DNA of 47,170 nucleotides, from the NCBI GenBank assembly GCA_025351245.1, contig JANXWH010000236.1, positions 1 through 47,170 on the forward strand, read 5' to 3'. Both the position numbers and the translations under genes were made by a program. Origin of the DNA: Chloroflexota bacterium (GTDB taxonomy: Bacteria > Chloroflexota > Limnocylindria > Limnocylindrales > CSP1-4). Positions 7,972 to 17,108 of this stretch are shown here, in pieces. Every line of letters starts with the position of its first letter. Position 1 is the stretch's first letter. The notes beneath the pieces are model-generated. The model did no database searches, was not told the origin of the DNA, and saw only the letters and a program-made list of their open reading frames with translations.

Positions 7972-10044
7972 ATGCCGGACAGCGTTACTCAGATTCGGGC
8001 GGCCGGGCCGGTTGGCTCGAAGCGCAACCTCGTGGTCCTCGGGGATGGCTTCGGCAGCGCTGACCAGACGGCGTACAACAACTGGGTCCAGACAGCGCTG
8101 ATCGACGGCGTCTTCGGTCACGATTACTTCTACGAAGACGCGTCGGCGTGGAACATCTTCCGCGTCAACCTGGTCTCCACGGACTCCGGCGTGAACGTCC
8201 GCGTCTACGACGAACACGGAACCCCGGCCGACTCCAGCGACGACACCATCACCAGCACCACGACGCGCAACACGGCGCTCGACATGATCTTCAGCGGCTC
8301 GTGGTCGCACTGCTGGATGGAGTACGGCGCAAACACGGAGACCCGCATCCAGGCAGCGTTGAAGAAGTGGGTGCCGGACTATAACTTCGTCCTGATCGTC
8401 CTCAACTCCCCGGACTACGGCGGCTGTGGCGGAGGTGGTCGGGCCCACGTCACGCTCGGTGACGACTGGACGGTGATTGCCCACGAGTTCGGCCATGGCC
8501 TGGGCGGACTGGCCGACGAGTATTGCGTCGCGGGCAACTACACGGGCGGCGAGTCCGGTTCGGTGGATCTGACCATCAACACGGACCGAGCGACTCTCAA
8601 ATGGGGCAATTTCGTCAATCCCGGTACGCCGGTGCCCACCGGCAGCGGGACCTGTGCCGGCTTCAATCAGGGCACGAAACCCGCCACCTGGGACGACAAC
8701 CAGGACGTCGGCCTGTTCGAGGGCGGCGGCACGATGAACACCGGCATCTTCCGCCCGGTGATCAACTGCCGGATGCGCAGCAACAGTCCCGCCTACTGCC
8801 CGGTCTGCTACACGTCGTTCAAGCGCCAATACGACGGCTGGACGGGCCATGCCTTCATCAAGAGCTACGCCGGTGACTTCAACGGCGACGGCAAGAGCGA
8901 CGTGCTCGTTCACAGTGGTAACTCGATCCAGGTCTTTCGCTCGACCGGCACGCAGGCCGACCTGGTGTTCAGCGCCGTCGAGCGCGTGCCCGGATCGTGG
9001 CAGTTCCAGCCGAACGACAAGTTCTACATTGGCGACTTCAACGGCGACGGCAAAGACGAGGTCGCGGTCTTCAACGGCGTCGACTGGGTGATGCCGTACC
9101 TGGGTTTGCTCGCCGACGACGGCGCTGGCGGCCTTCGACTCATCGCTCGGTACGATGGTGACATTCCCGGCTGGGGCGGCCTCGCGAGGAACGACCAGTT
9201 CTACGTGGGCGACTTCACCGGCGATCATAAGCAGGATCTGTTCGTCTTCAACGGCGCCGACTGGTCGATGACCTACGTTGCCATGCTCCGCTCCACGGGC
9301 ACCGGCTTCGAGCTCGTGCACCGCTTCGATGGCGACATCCCCGGCTGGGGCGGTCTGGCCCGCAACGACCAGCTGTTCGTCGGCGACTTCAGCGGAGACG
9401 GAAAGGCCGACCTCTACATCTTCAACGGCGCCGATTGGGCCATGAGCTACGTGGGCATGTTCCGTTCGACGGCCACCAACCTGCAGATGACCTCGCGGTT
9501 CGACGGTGACATCCCAGGTTGGGGCGGCCTCGCCAGGAATGACCGCCTCTATGTCGGCGACTTCAACGGCGACCACAAGGCCGATCTCTACATCTTCAAT
9601 GGCGTCGACTGGAGCATGAGCTATCTCGGGATGTTCCGATCCACGGGAACCGGCCTCCAGATGGCCAACCGCTTTGACGGTGATGTGCCCGGATGGGGCG
9701 GGCTCGCCCGCAACGACCAGTTCCTCCCCGCCGATTTCAGCGGAGATGGCAAGACCGACCTCTTCGTCTACAACACCCAGGATTGGGCCACGGAATACCT
9801 CGGCCGCATGAGATCGACCGGGAGCGCCCTCACGGCCGACTTCGTCGGCGACTGGGTCGGGGAGTGGAACCTGAGCGGCGCAGACCGGTATGAGGTCTGC
9901 AACTTCGAGGGCCTGACGGGACAGCCGGACCTCTTCGTCCACAATCAGGACTGGTTTGGGATGATCCGTGGACGGAGATCACTCTCGCTCAACAAGATCT
10001 ACTCGCGCTGGATCCACAACTATCGCTATGGCCGTAACTGGTGA
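7972..10044 (+). CDS. M64-type zinc metallopeptidase with FG-GAP/VCBS repeat tail
   Basis: 690 residues. The ATG at 7972 follows GGGGGG by about 5 nt; the open frame extends far upstream, but that part reads as noise. Residues ~18-290 match IgA-peptidase M64-like enzymes: NLVVLGDGFGSADQ at the start, a HEFGHGLGGLADEY zinc motif at 171-184, then NCRMRSNSPAYCPVCYTSF. Residues ~300-670 are FG-GAP repeats (GDFNGDGKSDVLV, GDFSGDGKADLYI and others) with Ca-binding DxDxDG-like loops. Such repeats often form a beta-propeller. There is no signal peptide, which is unexpected for a presumably extracellular protease. The next gene follows after 12 nt and is probably co-transcribed. Peptidase family assignment is strong; the target is unknown. 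Confidence 0.88.
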   Translation: MPDSVTQIRAAGPVGSKRNLVVLGDGFGSADQTAYNNWVQTALIDGVFGHDYFYEDASAWNIFRVNLVSTDSGVNVRVYDEHGTPADSSDDTITSTTTRNTALDMIFSGSWSHCWMEYGANTETRIQAALKKWVPDYNFVLIVLNSPDYGGCGGGGRAHVTLGDDWTVIAHEFGHGLGGLADEYCVAGNYTGGESGSVDLTINTDRATLKWGNFVNPGTPVPTGSGTCAGFNQGTKPATWDDNQDVGLFEGGGTMNTGIFRPVINCRMRSNSPAYCPVCYTSFKRQYDGWTGHAFIKSYAGDFNGDGKSDVLVHSGNSIQVFRSTGTQADLVFSAVERVPGSWQFQPNDKFYIGDFNGDGKDEVAVFNGVDWVMPYLGLLADDGAGGLRLIARYDGDIPGWGGLARNDQFYVGDFTGDHKQDLFVFNGADWSMTYVAMLRSTGTGFELVHRFDGDIPGWGGLARNDQLFVGDFSGDGKADLYIFNGADWAMSYVGMFRSTATNLQMTSRFDGDIPGWGGLARNDRLYVGDFNGDHKADLYIFNGVDWSMSYLGMFRSTGTGLQMANRFDGDVPGWGGLARNDQFLPADFSGDGKTDLFVYNTQDWATEYLGRMRSTGSALTADFVGDWVGEWNLSGADRYEVCNFEGLTGQPDLFVHNQDWFGMIRGRRSLSLNKIYSRWIHNYRYGRNW
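9154..9849 (+). repeat. 174-nt in-frame repeats in the FG-GAP tail
   Basis: The linker DGD(I/V)PGWGGLARND starts at 9154, 9328, 9502 and 9676, a spacing of exactly 174 nt (58 codons) each time. Each linker is followed by a GDFxGDxKxDL loop, a short Trp-containing strand pair and an RSTG turn. The exact length conservation suggests recent expansion by unequal recombination, while silent differences show that the copies are not newly identical. Confidence 0.85.
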
Positions 10045-10056
10045 GGCGGGTGACGT

Positions 10057-10890
10057 ATGGCTGACAAGGCACTGCCATCGAAGCCAGAGCGGGGCACGCC
10101 GCTTGCGCCGTCGAGGGCCATGGGGTCGGTCAAGGGAGAAGCAGCCGGTTCGCGGCCACGTGCGCGGGGGCGGCTGAAGCTCAAGGCAGCGGCCACCAGT
10201 GATGAGCGGGTCGAACTGCGGATAGGCAAGGGTCCCGTCAAGGCTGAGGGTCGTGAGCCCCGGCCTCGTTCGGCGAGTCATGGGAAAGCCAAGCCGACCG
10301 ATAGCGGGGCTGCCGCGTCGACCAAGCAGACGTCGGGCCGGCGCGGTGGGCAGGACGACATGCCAGACCAGGTTGCTGTCCGACGACGTCGGGACCCTGG
10401 AGAGGGGCCGGGCCGCTACGTGCGGTTCCGCGTCCGGGTCGAAGACGGTGAGATGTCCATCGTCGACAGCCAGGTCGTGGATAGCGCCCTGGTGATGCCG
10501 CCGACTCTGCACGGCGACTACGCCTACGAGGTCACCGACGGCACCAGGCTCCTGCACGCCGACAGTCTTCCGGATCTTGGCGTCGTTCGATCGTTCAGTG
10601 ACCCGAACGGGACGCGTGAACAGCTGCGGCACCATACGTACCGGGAGTCGACCTACGAATTCGACGTCCGCGTCCCGGCGGAGGAGCTGACGCGAGCGGC
10701 CCTGTCGAAGATTGCGGTTGTCCTGTACCGCGTCAAAGAGCACGCACCCACCCGCAATCTGACGACCGCCCTGCCCCTCGGCGTCCAGTTCGAGCGCGAG
10801 CTCCGAGAGGTGACGCGAGTCTCACGGATTCCGCCCGACGCGCTCCCCAGTTCGCTGCGAAGGACACCTCGGGCTCGGTCGACGACGTAG
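10057..10890 (+). CDS. Unknown basic protein downstream of the M64-like peptidase
   Basis: 277 residues, ATG 12 nt after the peptidase stop, preceded by GGCGGGTGA. Residues ~1-115 are rich in K, R, A, S and P and look disordered. Residues ~120-235 look like a compact alpha/beta or beta-sandwich domain (YVRFRVRVEDGEMSIVDSQV, then GDYAYEVTDGTRLLHAD and KIAVVLYRVKEH). The last 40 residues are again basic. No signal peptide, membrane segment or known motif is visible. Its position suggests a partner, inhibitor or regulator of the peptidase, but this is inference only. Confidence 0.65.
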   Translation: MADKALPSKPERGTPLAPSRAMGSVKGEAAGSRPRARGRLKLKAAATSDERVELRIGKGPVKAEGREPRPRSASHGKAKPTDSGAAASTKQTSGRRGGQDDMPDQVAVRRRRDPGEGPGRYVRFRVRVEDGEMSIVDSQVVDSALVMPPTLHGDYAYEVTDGTRLLHADSLPDLGVVRSFSDPNGTREQLRHHTYRESTYEFDVRVPAEELTRAALSKIAVVLYRVKEHAPTRNLTTALPLGVQFERELREVTRVSRIPPDALPSSLRRTPRARSTT

Positions 10891-10980
10891 GCCAGGCCAC
10901 GTCTCAGGCTCCCACGCTGATTTCGTCCGACCCGTTGCCCCGGCCCGAAGTGGTCCGGCGGACGGCCCGTGCGACTGGGT

Positions 10981-11015
10981 GACCGTGGCTGGCCGGGTCG
11001 CGACGAGCCACGGTC
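10981..11015. terminator. Hairpin between convergent genes
   Basis: GACCGTGGCT and AGCCACGGTC form a perfect 10-bp stem with a 15-nt loop, in the 158-bp gap between the convergent plus-strand unknown gene and the minus-strand RlpA-like gene. A second, imperfect stem (CTCCGGCTG/CAGCCGGGAG) follows. No T-run is present. It may end transcripts from one or both sides. Confidence 0.4.
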
Positions 11016-11048
11016 GACGTCTCTCCGGCTGGCAGCCGGGAGCCGGCG

Positions 11049-11804
11049 TCAGAGGCGCCTGAGGTTGATGCGCACCGGCGCGGCCGGGCCGATCGCGCGG
11101 TGCACGGTCGTCCAGTTGATGGGGCCGGTGAAGCAGTGGCCGAGCGCCACGCAGAGCCCGCCGGAAAGATCCCAGACCCGGCCCGCGACGTACGGCCCGC
11201 GGTCGATCACCGGCGCGATCACGGTCCGGCCGCGGTAGGTGAATGCCACGAGCGAGCCGCATGGGAGCGTTCTGTGGGCGACGCCGACGACGGTGCGAGT
11301 GAACAGGACCCCGCAGGCCGTCAGCCTGGCCCGCGCGGACCGCCCGCGCTGCGGGAGGCACGCCTTCACGCGGTTCGAGACGCAGTAGAAGCCCGGGCCG
11401 TAGAACGAGACGCGAGACGCCTGCCATGCGCCAAGGCCAACGAATGCCGGCAGCTGGTATGGCTGCCCCTTCAGCGTCGCTACAGCGACGGCGCCCGGCG
11501 GCGGCGTGGGGCTCGGGGTTGATATCGGCGAGAGGGCCACAGGCGGTTCGGGCGACGCCGGCGCGGATGGTTCGGGCGAAGGGCTCGGGCTCGCCGCTGG
11601 CGCGCCGGACGCGCTCGGCACAGGGGAGGCGCTCGGCGCGCCGGACGCGCTCGGCGCAGGGGATGCGGCCAGGTCGGACGCGGCGGCGACGGCCAGCGTC
11701 GGCACGCCGGCGCTCGCCAGGACAACGACGCCGAGGAGCGTGATGGCCAGCCCCTTGAGGCGGCCGACGCGTTTCGAGGTCGGGGGATGGAAATGTGCAG
11801 GCAT
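11049..11804 (-). CDS. RlpA-like secreted double-psi beta-barrel protein
   Basis: 251 residues. The ATG at 11804 has GGGAGC upstream. Residues ~15-42 are a signal peptide (RLKGLAITLLGVVVLASAG, Ala-rich cleavage region). Residues ~45-105 are a low-complexity Ala/Ser/Pro linker. Residues ~120-250 resemble the RlpA/DPBB domain: SRVSFYGPGFYC, TACGVLF, VAHRTLPCG and VIDRGPYVAGRVWDLS. The His and Asp that are catalytic in Pseudomonas RlpA (lytic cleavage of naked glycan strands) are both present. Four to six cysteines could form disulfides, consistent with export. It probably acts on the cell wall as a lytic transglycosylase, though actinobacterial and Chloroflexota relatives are little tested. It is divergent from the phosphoketolase gene. 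Confidence 0.85.
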   Translation of the reverse strand: MPAHFHPPTSKRVGRLKGLAITLLGVVVLASAGVPTLAVAAASDLAASPAPSASGAPSASPVPSASGAPAASPSPSPEPSAPASPEPPVALSPISTPSPTPPPGAVAVATLKGQPYQLPAFVGLGAWQASRVSFYGPGFYCVSNRVKACLPQRGRSARARLTACGVLFTRTVVGVAHRTLPCGSLVAFTYRGRTVIAPVIDRGPYVAGRVWDLSGGLCVALGHCFTGPINWTTVHRAIGPAAPVRINLRRL

Positions 11805-12396
11805 GGACAGCTCCCTTCGAGCAGATGCGGAACGCTGCCCGGGAGGCCGCGCCGGCAGAGCGACGCGGGGATTGGAACGCGGCGGGCACCGGGAGGGCCA
11901 GGGACGCCGCAAGCCCGATGAGAGCGGCGCCCGGCGACCGGGCAGCGAGCGATTCGGTTCGACTCCACGTGCCCCCGCGGCATTGCGGGGATGGGTCTGC
12001 GACGGGTCGGCGCTCGGCCGTTCGAGACGGCACCGGCCCGTGCAGGCGTCCCCGTGGGGCGGGGACGAGGATTGCAGGCTCACCACCACGGGACCCGGTC
12101 CGCCAGTCGGCGACCGGTCGGTTCGCCCGTCATGGGGCGTCGCGGCGCGAGACCTGGGGCGCACCCGCCTGATGTGCAGGCACGTCCGACGGCGGAGTCT
12201 AGCCGACCTTTCGGAATGGCGCTCGTGGCGCGGCCGACGCTGATGGCGCTGATGGCGCTCGTGGCGCGGCGCGGGCCCGACCCCGCCAGCACGAACGAGC
12301 CGCCGAACGGCACGGCCGCCGGACCTGGAGGCTGGCCGGCCCCTCATGACCCTCAGCGTGCGGCCCCGCGCTACCCTGTGCGCGGAGGTCGATGCA
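11805..12396. other. Divergent intergenic region with short direct repeats
   Basis: 592 bp between the RlpA-like gene and xfp. No convincing ORF is seen: long frames cross it but read as Arg/Pro/Ala noise. An 18-bp direct repeat (ATGGCGCTCGTGGCGCGG) occurs at 12216-12233 and 12252-12269, with two copies of TGATGGCGC between. I see no clear promoter boxes. Confidence 0.5.
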
Positions 12397-14781
12397 ATGA
12401 CAGACCAGGGACGGACCAAGGTCGAGCCAATCGGGCCGCTCGCGGAGGCGGAGCTGGAGCAGATCGACGCCTACTGGCGCGCCGCGAACTACCTCTCGGT
12501 CGGCCAGATCTACCTGCTGGACAACCCGCTGCTCCGCGAGCCGCTTGCCCCCCGGCACTGCAAGCCGCGCCTGCTGGGCCACTGGGGCACCACACCGGGC
12601 CTGAACTTCATCTACGCGCACATGAACCGTGTCATCCGGAACTGGGACCTCGATGCGATCTACGTCATCGGGCCCGGGCACGGCGGCCCGGCGATCGTGG
12701 CGAACGCGTACCTGGAGGGAACCTACAGCGAGGTCTACCCGAGCATCACCCGGGACGCGGACGGCCTGCGCCAGCTCTTCCGGCAGTTCTCGTTCCCGGG
12801 CGGGATCCCCAGCCATGTCGCGCCGGAGACCCCCGGCTCGATCCACGAAGGCGGCGAGCTGGGCTACGCGCTCTCCCATGCCTACGGTGCCGCGTTCGAC
12901 AACCCGGACCTCATCGTCTGCTGCGTCGTCGGCGACGGCGAGGCGGAGACCGGGCCCCTTGCCACCAGCTGGCACTCGAACAAGTTCCTCGACCCCGTCC
13001 GCGACGGCGTCGTCCTCCCGATCCTCCACCTCAACGGCTACAAGATCGCCAATCCCACGGTCCTCGCCCGGATCCCGGAGGACGAGTTGCGGGCCCTCAT
13101 GGAGGGCTACGGGCATCACCCGTACTTCGTCGAGGGGGACGATCCGGCCCTCATGCATCAGCAGATGGCGGCCGTGATGGACGCCGTGGTCGCCGAGATC
13201 CAGGAGATCCAGCGCGCGGCCCGCGGCGGCGATGCCACCGAGCGCCCGCGCTGGCCGATGATCGTGCTCCGAAGCCCGAAGGGCTGGACCGGCCCGAAGG
13301 AGGTCGACGGACTGCCCGCGGAGGGCTCCTGGCGCTCGCACCAGGTCCCGTTCGGGGAGGTCCGCACGAACCCCGAGCACCTCGCCCTCCTCGAGACCTG
13401 GCTCCGGAGCTACCGGCCGGAGGAGCTCTTCGATGCCGACGGCGCGCTCATCTCGGAGCTCGCCGAGCTGCCCCCCAGGAGCTACCGGCGGATGAGCGCC
13501 AACCCGCACGCGAACGGAGGGCTCCTGCTGCGCGACCTTGCGCTGCCCGACTTCCGCGACTACGCCGTGGACGTGCCCACGCCGGGCGCCACCACGGCCG
13601 AAGCGACGCGCGTGCTCGGCACGTTCCTCCGCGACGTCATCGATCGAAACCGCGAGACCTTCCGGATCTTCGGTCCAGACGAGACGTCGTCGAACCGGCT
13701 GGGCGCCGTGTTCGAGGTGACGGACCGCCAGTTCGACGCCCAGATCCTGCCGACGGACGAGCACCAGGCGCCGGAGGGCCGGGTGATGGAGGTCCTCTCA
13801 GAGCACCAGTGCGAGGGCTGGCTGGAGGGGTACCTCCTCACCGGCCGGCACGGCCTCTTCAACTGCTACGAAGCCTTCATCCACATCATCGACTCGATGT
13901 TCAACCAGCACGCCAAGTGGCTGAAGGTGACGAACGGCATCCCGTGGCGGCGACCGATCGCCTCGCTCAACTACGTCCTCAGCTCGCTCGTCTGGCGCCA
14001 GGACCACAACGGCTTCAGCCACCAGGACCCGGGCTTCATCGACCACGTGGTGAACAAGAAGTCCGAGGTCATCCGGGTGTACCTGCCGCCGGACGCGAAC
14101 ACGCTGCTGTCCGTGGCCGATCACTGCCTGCGCAGCCGCCAGTACGTCAACGTCATCGTGGCGGGCAAGCAACCCGCCCCGAACTGGCTCTCGATGGACC
14201 AGGCCGTGCTCCACTGCACCCGTGGCATCGGCATCTGGGACTGGGCCAGCAACGACCAGGGCGGCGAGCCCGACGTCGTCATGGCCTGCTGCGGCGACAC
14301 GCCGACGCTGGAGACGCTGGCCGCCGTCGACATGATCCGCCAGCACCTGCCGGACCTGAAAGTGCGGCTTGTCAATGTCGTCGACCTGATGCGCCTCCAG
14401 CCGGCGACGGAGCACCCCCACGGGATGTCGGAGACCGAGTTCGATTCGCTGTTCACCCGCGACAAGCCGGTCATCTTTGCCTATCACGGCTACCCGTGGC
14501 TGATCCACCGCCTCACCTACCGCCGGGCGAACCACGTCAACATCCACGTCCGCGGCTACAAGGAAGAGGGCACGACGACCACGCCGTTCGACATGGTCAT
14601 GCTCAACGACCTCGACCGGTTCCACCTCGTGATGGACGTGATCGACCGCGTGCCGGGCCTGGGGCCACGGGCCGCGCACGTCCGCCAGCTGATGGTCGAC
14701 CGGCGCCTGGTCGCGCGGGCGCACACGCGCCTGGAGGGCGAGGACGCGCCCGAGATCCGGGCCTGGTCCTGGCCGCACTGA
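12397..14781 (+). CDS. xfp: Xylulose-5-phosphate/fructose-6-phosphate phosphoketolase
   Basis: 794 residues, the normal family length. The ATG at 12397 has GGAGG 7-10 nt upstream; the frame is open for 17 codons before it. This TPP enzyme splits xylulose-5-P (or fructose-6-P) with phosphate into acetyl-P and glyceraldehyde-3-P (or erythrose-4-P). Visible signatures are [23 protein letters not shown], the TPP/Mg motif [19 protein letters not shown], and the C-terminal region [15 protein letters not shown]. The acetate kinase gene follows after 13 nt, so acetyl-P can be converted to acetate with ATP gain. No truncation or missing motif was found. Confidence 0.97.
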   Translation: MTDQGRTKVEPIGPLAEAELEQIDAYWRAANYLSVGQIYLLDNPLLREPLAPRHCKPRLLGHWGTTPGLNFIYAHMNRVIRNWDLDAIYVIGPGHGGPAIVANAYLEGTYSEVYPSITRDADGLRQLFRQFSFPGGIPSHVAPETPGSIHEGGELGYALSHAYGAAFDNPDLIVCCVVGDGEAETGPLATSWHSNKFLDPVRDGVVLPILHLNGYKIANPTVLARIPEDELRALMEGYGHHPYFVEGDDPALMHQQMAAVMDAVVAEIQEIQRAARGGDATERPRWPMIVLRSPKGWTGPKEVDGLPAEGSWRSHQVPFGEVRTNPEHLALLETWLRSYRPEELFDADGALISELAELPPRSYRRMSANPHANGGLLLRDLALPDFRDYAVDVPTPGATTAEATRVLGTFLRDVIDRNRETFRIFGPDETSSNRLGAVFEVTDRQFDAQILPTDEHQAPEGRVMEVLSEHQCEGWLEGYLLTGRHGLFNCYEAFIHIIDSMFNQHAKWLKVTNGIPWRRPIASLNYVLSSLVWRQDHNGFSHQDPGFIDHVVNKKSEVIRVYLPPDANTLLSVADHCLRSRQYVNVIVAGKQPAPNWLSMDQAVLHCTRGIGIWDWASNDQGGEPDVVMACCGDTPTLETLAAVDMIRQHLPDLKVRLVNVVDLMRLQPATEHPHGMSETEFDSLFTRDKPVIFAYHGYPWLIHRLTYRRANHVNIHVRGYKEEGTTTTPFDMVMLNDLDRFHLVMDVIDRVPGLGPRAAHVRQLMVDRRLVARAHTRLEGEDAPEIRAWSWPH

Positions 14782-14794
14782 CCCCAACCATCCG

Positions 14795-15907
14795 ATGCGC
14801 ATCCTCGTTGTCAATGCCGGGTCCAGCAGCCTGAAGCTCCGGGTGCTCGACCCGGACGATCGGATCGTGGGGGCCCAGGACCTGCCCGCGCCCCGCGGGA
14901 AGGCCGACATCGTCGCGGTTGCGCGTGCCATCGAGGGGTTCGGGGCCGTTGACGCGGTCGGCCACCGGATCGTCCACGGCGGGACGCTCTACACGCAGCC
15001 GGTCCGCATCGACCGCGAGGTGGTGGAGCACCTCCGGGCGCTCACTGATCTCGCCCCGCTCCACCAGCCGAAGTCCCTCGCCGCCCTCGAGGTGGTCGAG
15101 GCGGCCCTCCCGGACGTGCCGGCAGTCGCCTGCTTCGACACGGCCTTCCATGCCGCCATGCCCGCGGCGGCGTCCACGTACGCGATCCCACCCGAGTGGC
15201 GGAAGCGTTGGGACCTTCGCAAGTACGGCTTCCACGGCCTGTCGCATGCGTATGCGTCGCGGCGCGCGGCGGAGCTCCTCGGACGTGCCCTCGATGGCGT
15301 TCGGCTCGTCAGCTGCCACCTGGGCGCGGGGGCGTCGCTGGCCGCCGTGCGCGACGGCCGCTCCGTGGACACGACGATGGGGTTCACGCCGCTCGACGGG
15401 CTGGTGATGGCGACCCGGTCCGGGAGCATCGATCCCGGCCTGGTCCTCTGGCTGGCCGAGCACGTGCGGATGCCGCCGGCCGAGCTCGCCGCAACGCTGG
15501 AGCACCGTTCGGGCCTGCTGGGCCTGGCGGGCACGGCCGACATGCGGGCGATTCTTGACGCGGCCGGCGCCGGCGAGCCGGACGCCGTGCTTGCGCTGGA
15601 CGTCTACCACCACCGGCTGCGGGGGGCGGTCGCCGCGATGGCGGCGGCGCTGAGTGGCCTCGACGTCCTCGTCTTCACCGGCGGAGTGGGGGAGAACGCG
15701 CCGGCCGTCCGCGAGCGCGTCGCGCGCGATCTCGCCTTCCTCGGCGTCGAGGTCGATCAGGCGCGCAACCGGGCGGGCGGCGACGATCGCGAGATCGGCT
15801 CGCCCGGCGCCGCGGTTCGCACGTTCGTCATCGCGGCCCGCGAGGATGTCCAGATCGCCCACGAGGTCCGGGACGTGCTCGCGGTCACTGGCTCGCCGGC
15901 GTCGTGA
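14795..15907 (+). CDS. ackA: Acetate kinase
   Basis: 370 residues, slightly short for the family (about 400). It converts acetyl-P + ADP to acetate + ATP. Motifs: NAGSSSLK at the N-terminus, VGHRIVHGG, KYGFHGLSHAY, CHLGAGASLAAV, TPLDGLVMATRSGSIDPG and FTGGVGENAP. The start ATG has only a weak ribosome binding site, consistent with translational coupling to xfp. Its 3' end overlaps the convergent hydrolase gene by 23 bp. Confidence 0.96.
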   Translation: MRILVVNAGSSSLKLRVLDPDDRIVGAQDLPAPRGKADIVAVARAIEGFGAVDAVGHRIVHGGTLYTQPVRIDREVVEHLRALTDLAPLHQPKSLAALEVVEAALPDVPAVACFDTAFHAAMPAAASTYAIPPEWRKRWDLRKYGFHGLSHAYASRRAAELLGRALDGVRLVSCHLGAGASLAAVRDGRSVDTTMGFTPLDGLVMATRSGSIDPGLVLWLAEHVRMPPAELAATLEHRSGLLGLAGTADMRAILDAAGAGEPDAVLALDVYHHRLRGAVAAMAAALSGLDVLVFTGGVGENAPAVRERVARDLAFLGVEVDQARNRAGGDDREIGSPGAAVRTFVIAAREDVQIAHEVRDVLAVTGSPAS

Positions 15908-16754
15908 AGACCACCTCCGCGAACTGGCGGATGGCCGCATTGAAGGCCTCCGGCTGCTCGCTGTTGACCAGGTGCCCGGCGCCCTCGATGACGCGCAGCC
16001 GCCCCTCGCGGCAGGCAGCCAGGAACGTGCGCTCGCTGCGCCGGAAGAGCGGGTCGTCGGCGCCGTTCACCAGCAATACCGGGCCCGGGTACGCCGCCAG
16101 CCGGGGCAGGAACGAGGTTCGGAGCGCCGTCACCACCGCTCGGTAGCCGCCCTTGAAGAGCCAGCCGTTGGTCGCGCGGGGCGCCGGCCCGGAGGTGGGC
16201 CCGCCGGCGTGCACCGGAGCGCCGCGCCCCAGGTATCGCTCGCCGACTCGGTCGGCAAGGTAGACGCCCACGGTCCGCGGGGCGCGCCGCGCGACGGTTC
16301 GCGGCTCCGCGCTGGAGTTGCAGAGGACCAGCCCCGCCACGTGCCCGGGGTGGGCGGCGGCGAGCTCCATGGCGACGTATCCGCCCAGCGATTGCCCGAC
16401 CACGATCGCGCGACCGCCGTTTCGGTCGATGACGGACCGCGTGATGGCGACCGCGCGCGGCATCCGGAAGGGCATGTCGGCGAAGACGCCGTGGCCGGGC
16501 AGGTCCACGGTCACGACGCGGTACCGGTCGGTCAGGGCGGCCACCTGCGGATCCCACATCGCGCGCGTGACGCGCGTGCCGTGAAGGAAGACGAGCGTCG
16601 GTGCGTCCTCGGGGCCGGCCACGTCGAAGGCTGCCGAGACGTCGAGACGGTCGGCCGGCTCGGCAGCGGCGGCAGGCTCGGCCACGGCGACCGTCTCGGC
16701 CGCGGTGGCCGCAGCGGAAGGCAGCCCGTCACCGCCGGACGCGGTCGTCTCCAT
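15885..16754 (-). CDS. Alpha/beta-hydrolase fold protein
   Basis: 289 residues from the ATG at 16754, preceded by a strong GAGGGAGAGGGAGCG; a start 14 codons upstream lacks this. The first ~35 residues are Ala-rich and not part of the fold. Fold motifs: FLHGTRVTRAMWDPQ (oxyanion loop), VDLPGHG, nucleophile Ser in VVGQSLGGYVAMELA, acid Asp in VNGADDPLF, and His in IEGAGHLVN. A complete triad is therefore present. The substrate cannot be told; an esterase or lactonase-like enzyme is likely. It is downstream of the envelope-stress-like genes on the same strand. Confidence 0.88.
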   Translation of the reverse strand: METTASGGDGLPSAAATAAETVAVAEPAAAAEPADRLDVSAAFDVAGPEDAPTLVFLHGTRVTRAMWDPQVAALTDRYRVVTVDLPGHGVFADMPFRMPRAVAITRSVIDRNGGRAIVVGQSLGGYVAMELAAAHPGHVAGLVLCNSSAEPRTVARRAPRTVGVYLADRVGERYLGRGAPVHAGGPTSGPAPRATNGWLFKGGYRAVVTALRTSFLPRLAAYPGPVLLVNGADDPLFRRSERTFLAACREGRLRVIEGAGHLVNSEQPEAFNAAIRQFAEVVFTTPASQ

Positions 16755-16808
16755 CGCTCCCTCTCCCTCGTCGATGCCGATCCCGGTCGGCGCCACGTGC
16801 CCGCCAGT

Positions 16809-17054
16809 CTACCGAGCCGTGTCTCCCCCGTTCGGGCGCGGGTTCTCCGGGGCCCGCAGCTCGATCGAAGGGCGCTGCTCGGCGGCCGGTTCGGCGTCGA
16901 AGAAGGCACGCGGCATCCAGCCAAGGAGCCGCGCCAGGACCACCGCCGGGACCTGCGCGATGGTCGCGTTGTACCGGTAGACCTGGTCGTTGTAGAGCTC
17001 GCGCCGGTCGGCGATCTGCTGCTCGAGCCGCTCGATCTCACCCTGGAGGCGCAT
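16809..17054 (-). CDS. Mini-LemA: protein matching only the C-terminal part of LemA
   Basis: 81 residues. ATG with an excellent AGGAG 6-7 nt upstream. The sequence MRLQGEIERLEQQIADRREL, then YNDQVYRYNATIAQVPAVVL and LLGWMPRAFFDAE, matches the end of LemA (helix, YNxxVxxYN motif, hydrophobic segment, F-x-A). The usual N-terminal membrane helix and long coiled coil are absent. The frame stays open upstream back to the PspC gene's stop, and the 18 intervening codons (ending RQVRSQENA) still look LemA-like, so the gene may have been longer once. It may be a decayed remnant or a functional short form. Confidence 0.6.
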   Translation of the reverse strand: MRLQGEIERLEQQIADRRELYNDQVYRYNATIAQVPAVVLARLLGWMPRAFFDAEPAAEQRPSIELRAPENPRPNGGDTAR

Positions 17055-17108
17055 GGCGTTCTCCTGCGAGCGTACCTGCCGCCACGATGACGACGGCCGG
17101 GGCGTTCG

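Noticed and set aside
7735-9942. 735-codon open frame opposite the M64-like gene
   Set aside because: Mirrors the FG-GAP repeats as Val/Glu/Ala-rich noise; the plus-strand zinc motif and repeats are decisive.
11580-11680. Repeats in the RlpA-like gene as a mobile or minisatellite element
   Set aside because: They encode the usual Ala/Ser/Pro linker of an exported protein, so ordinary low-complexity coding explains them.
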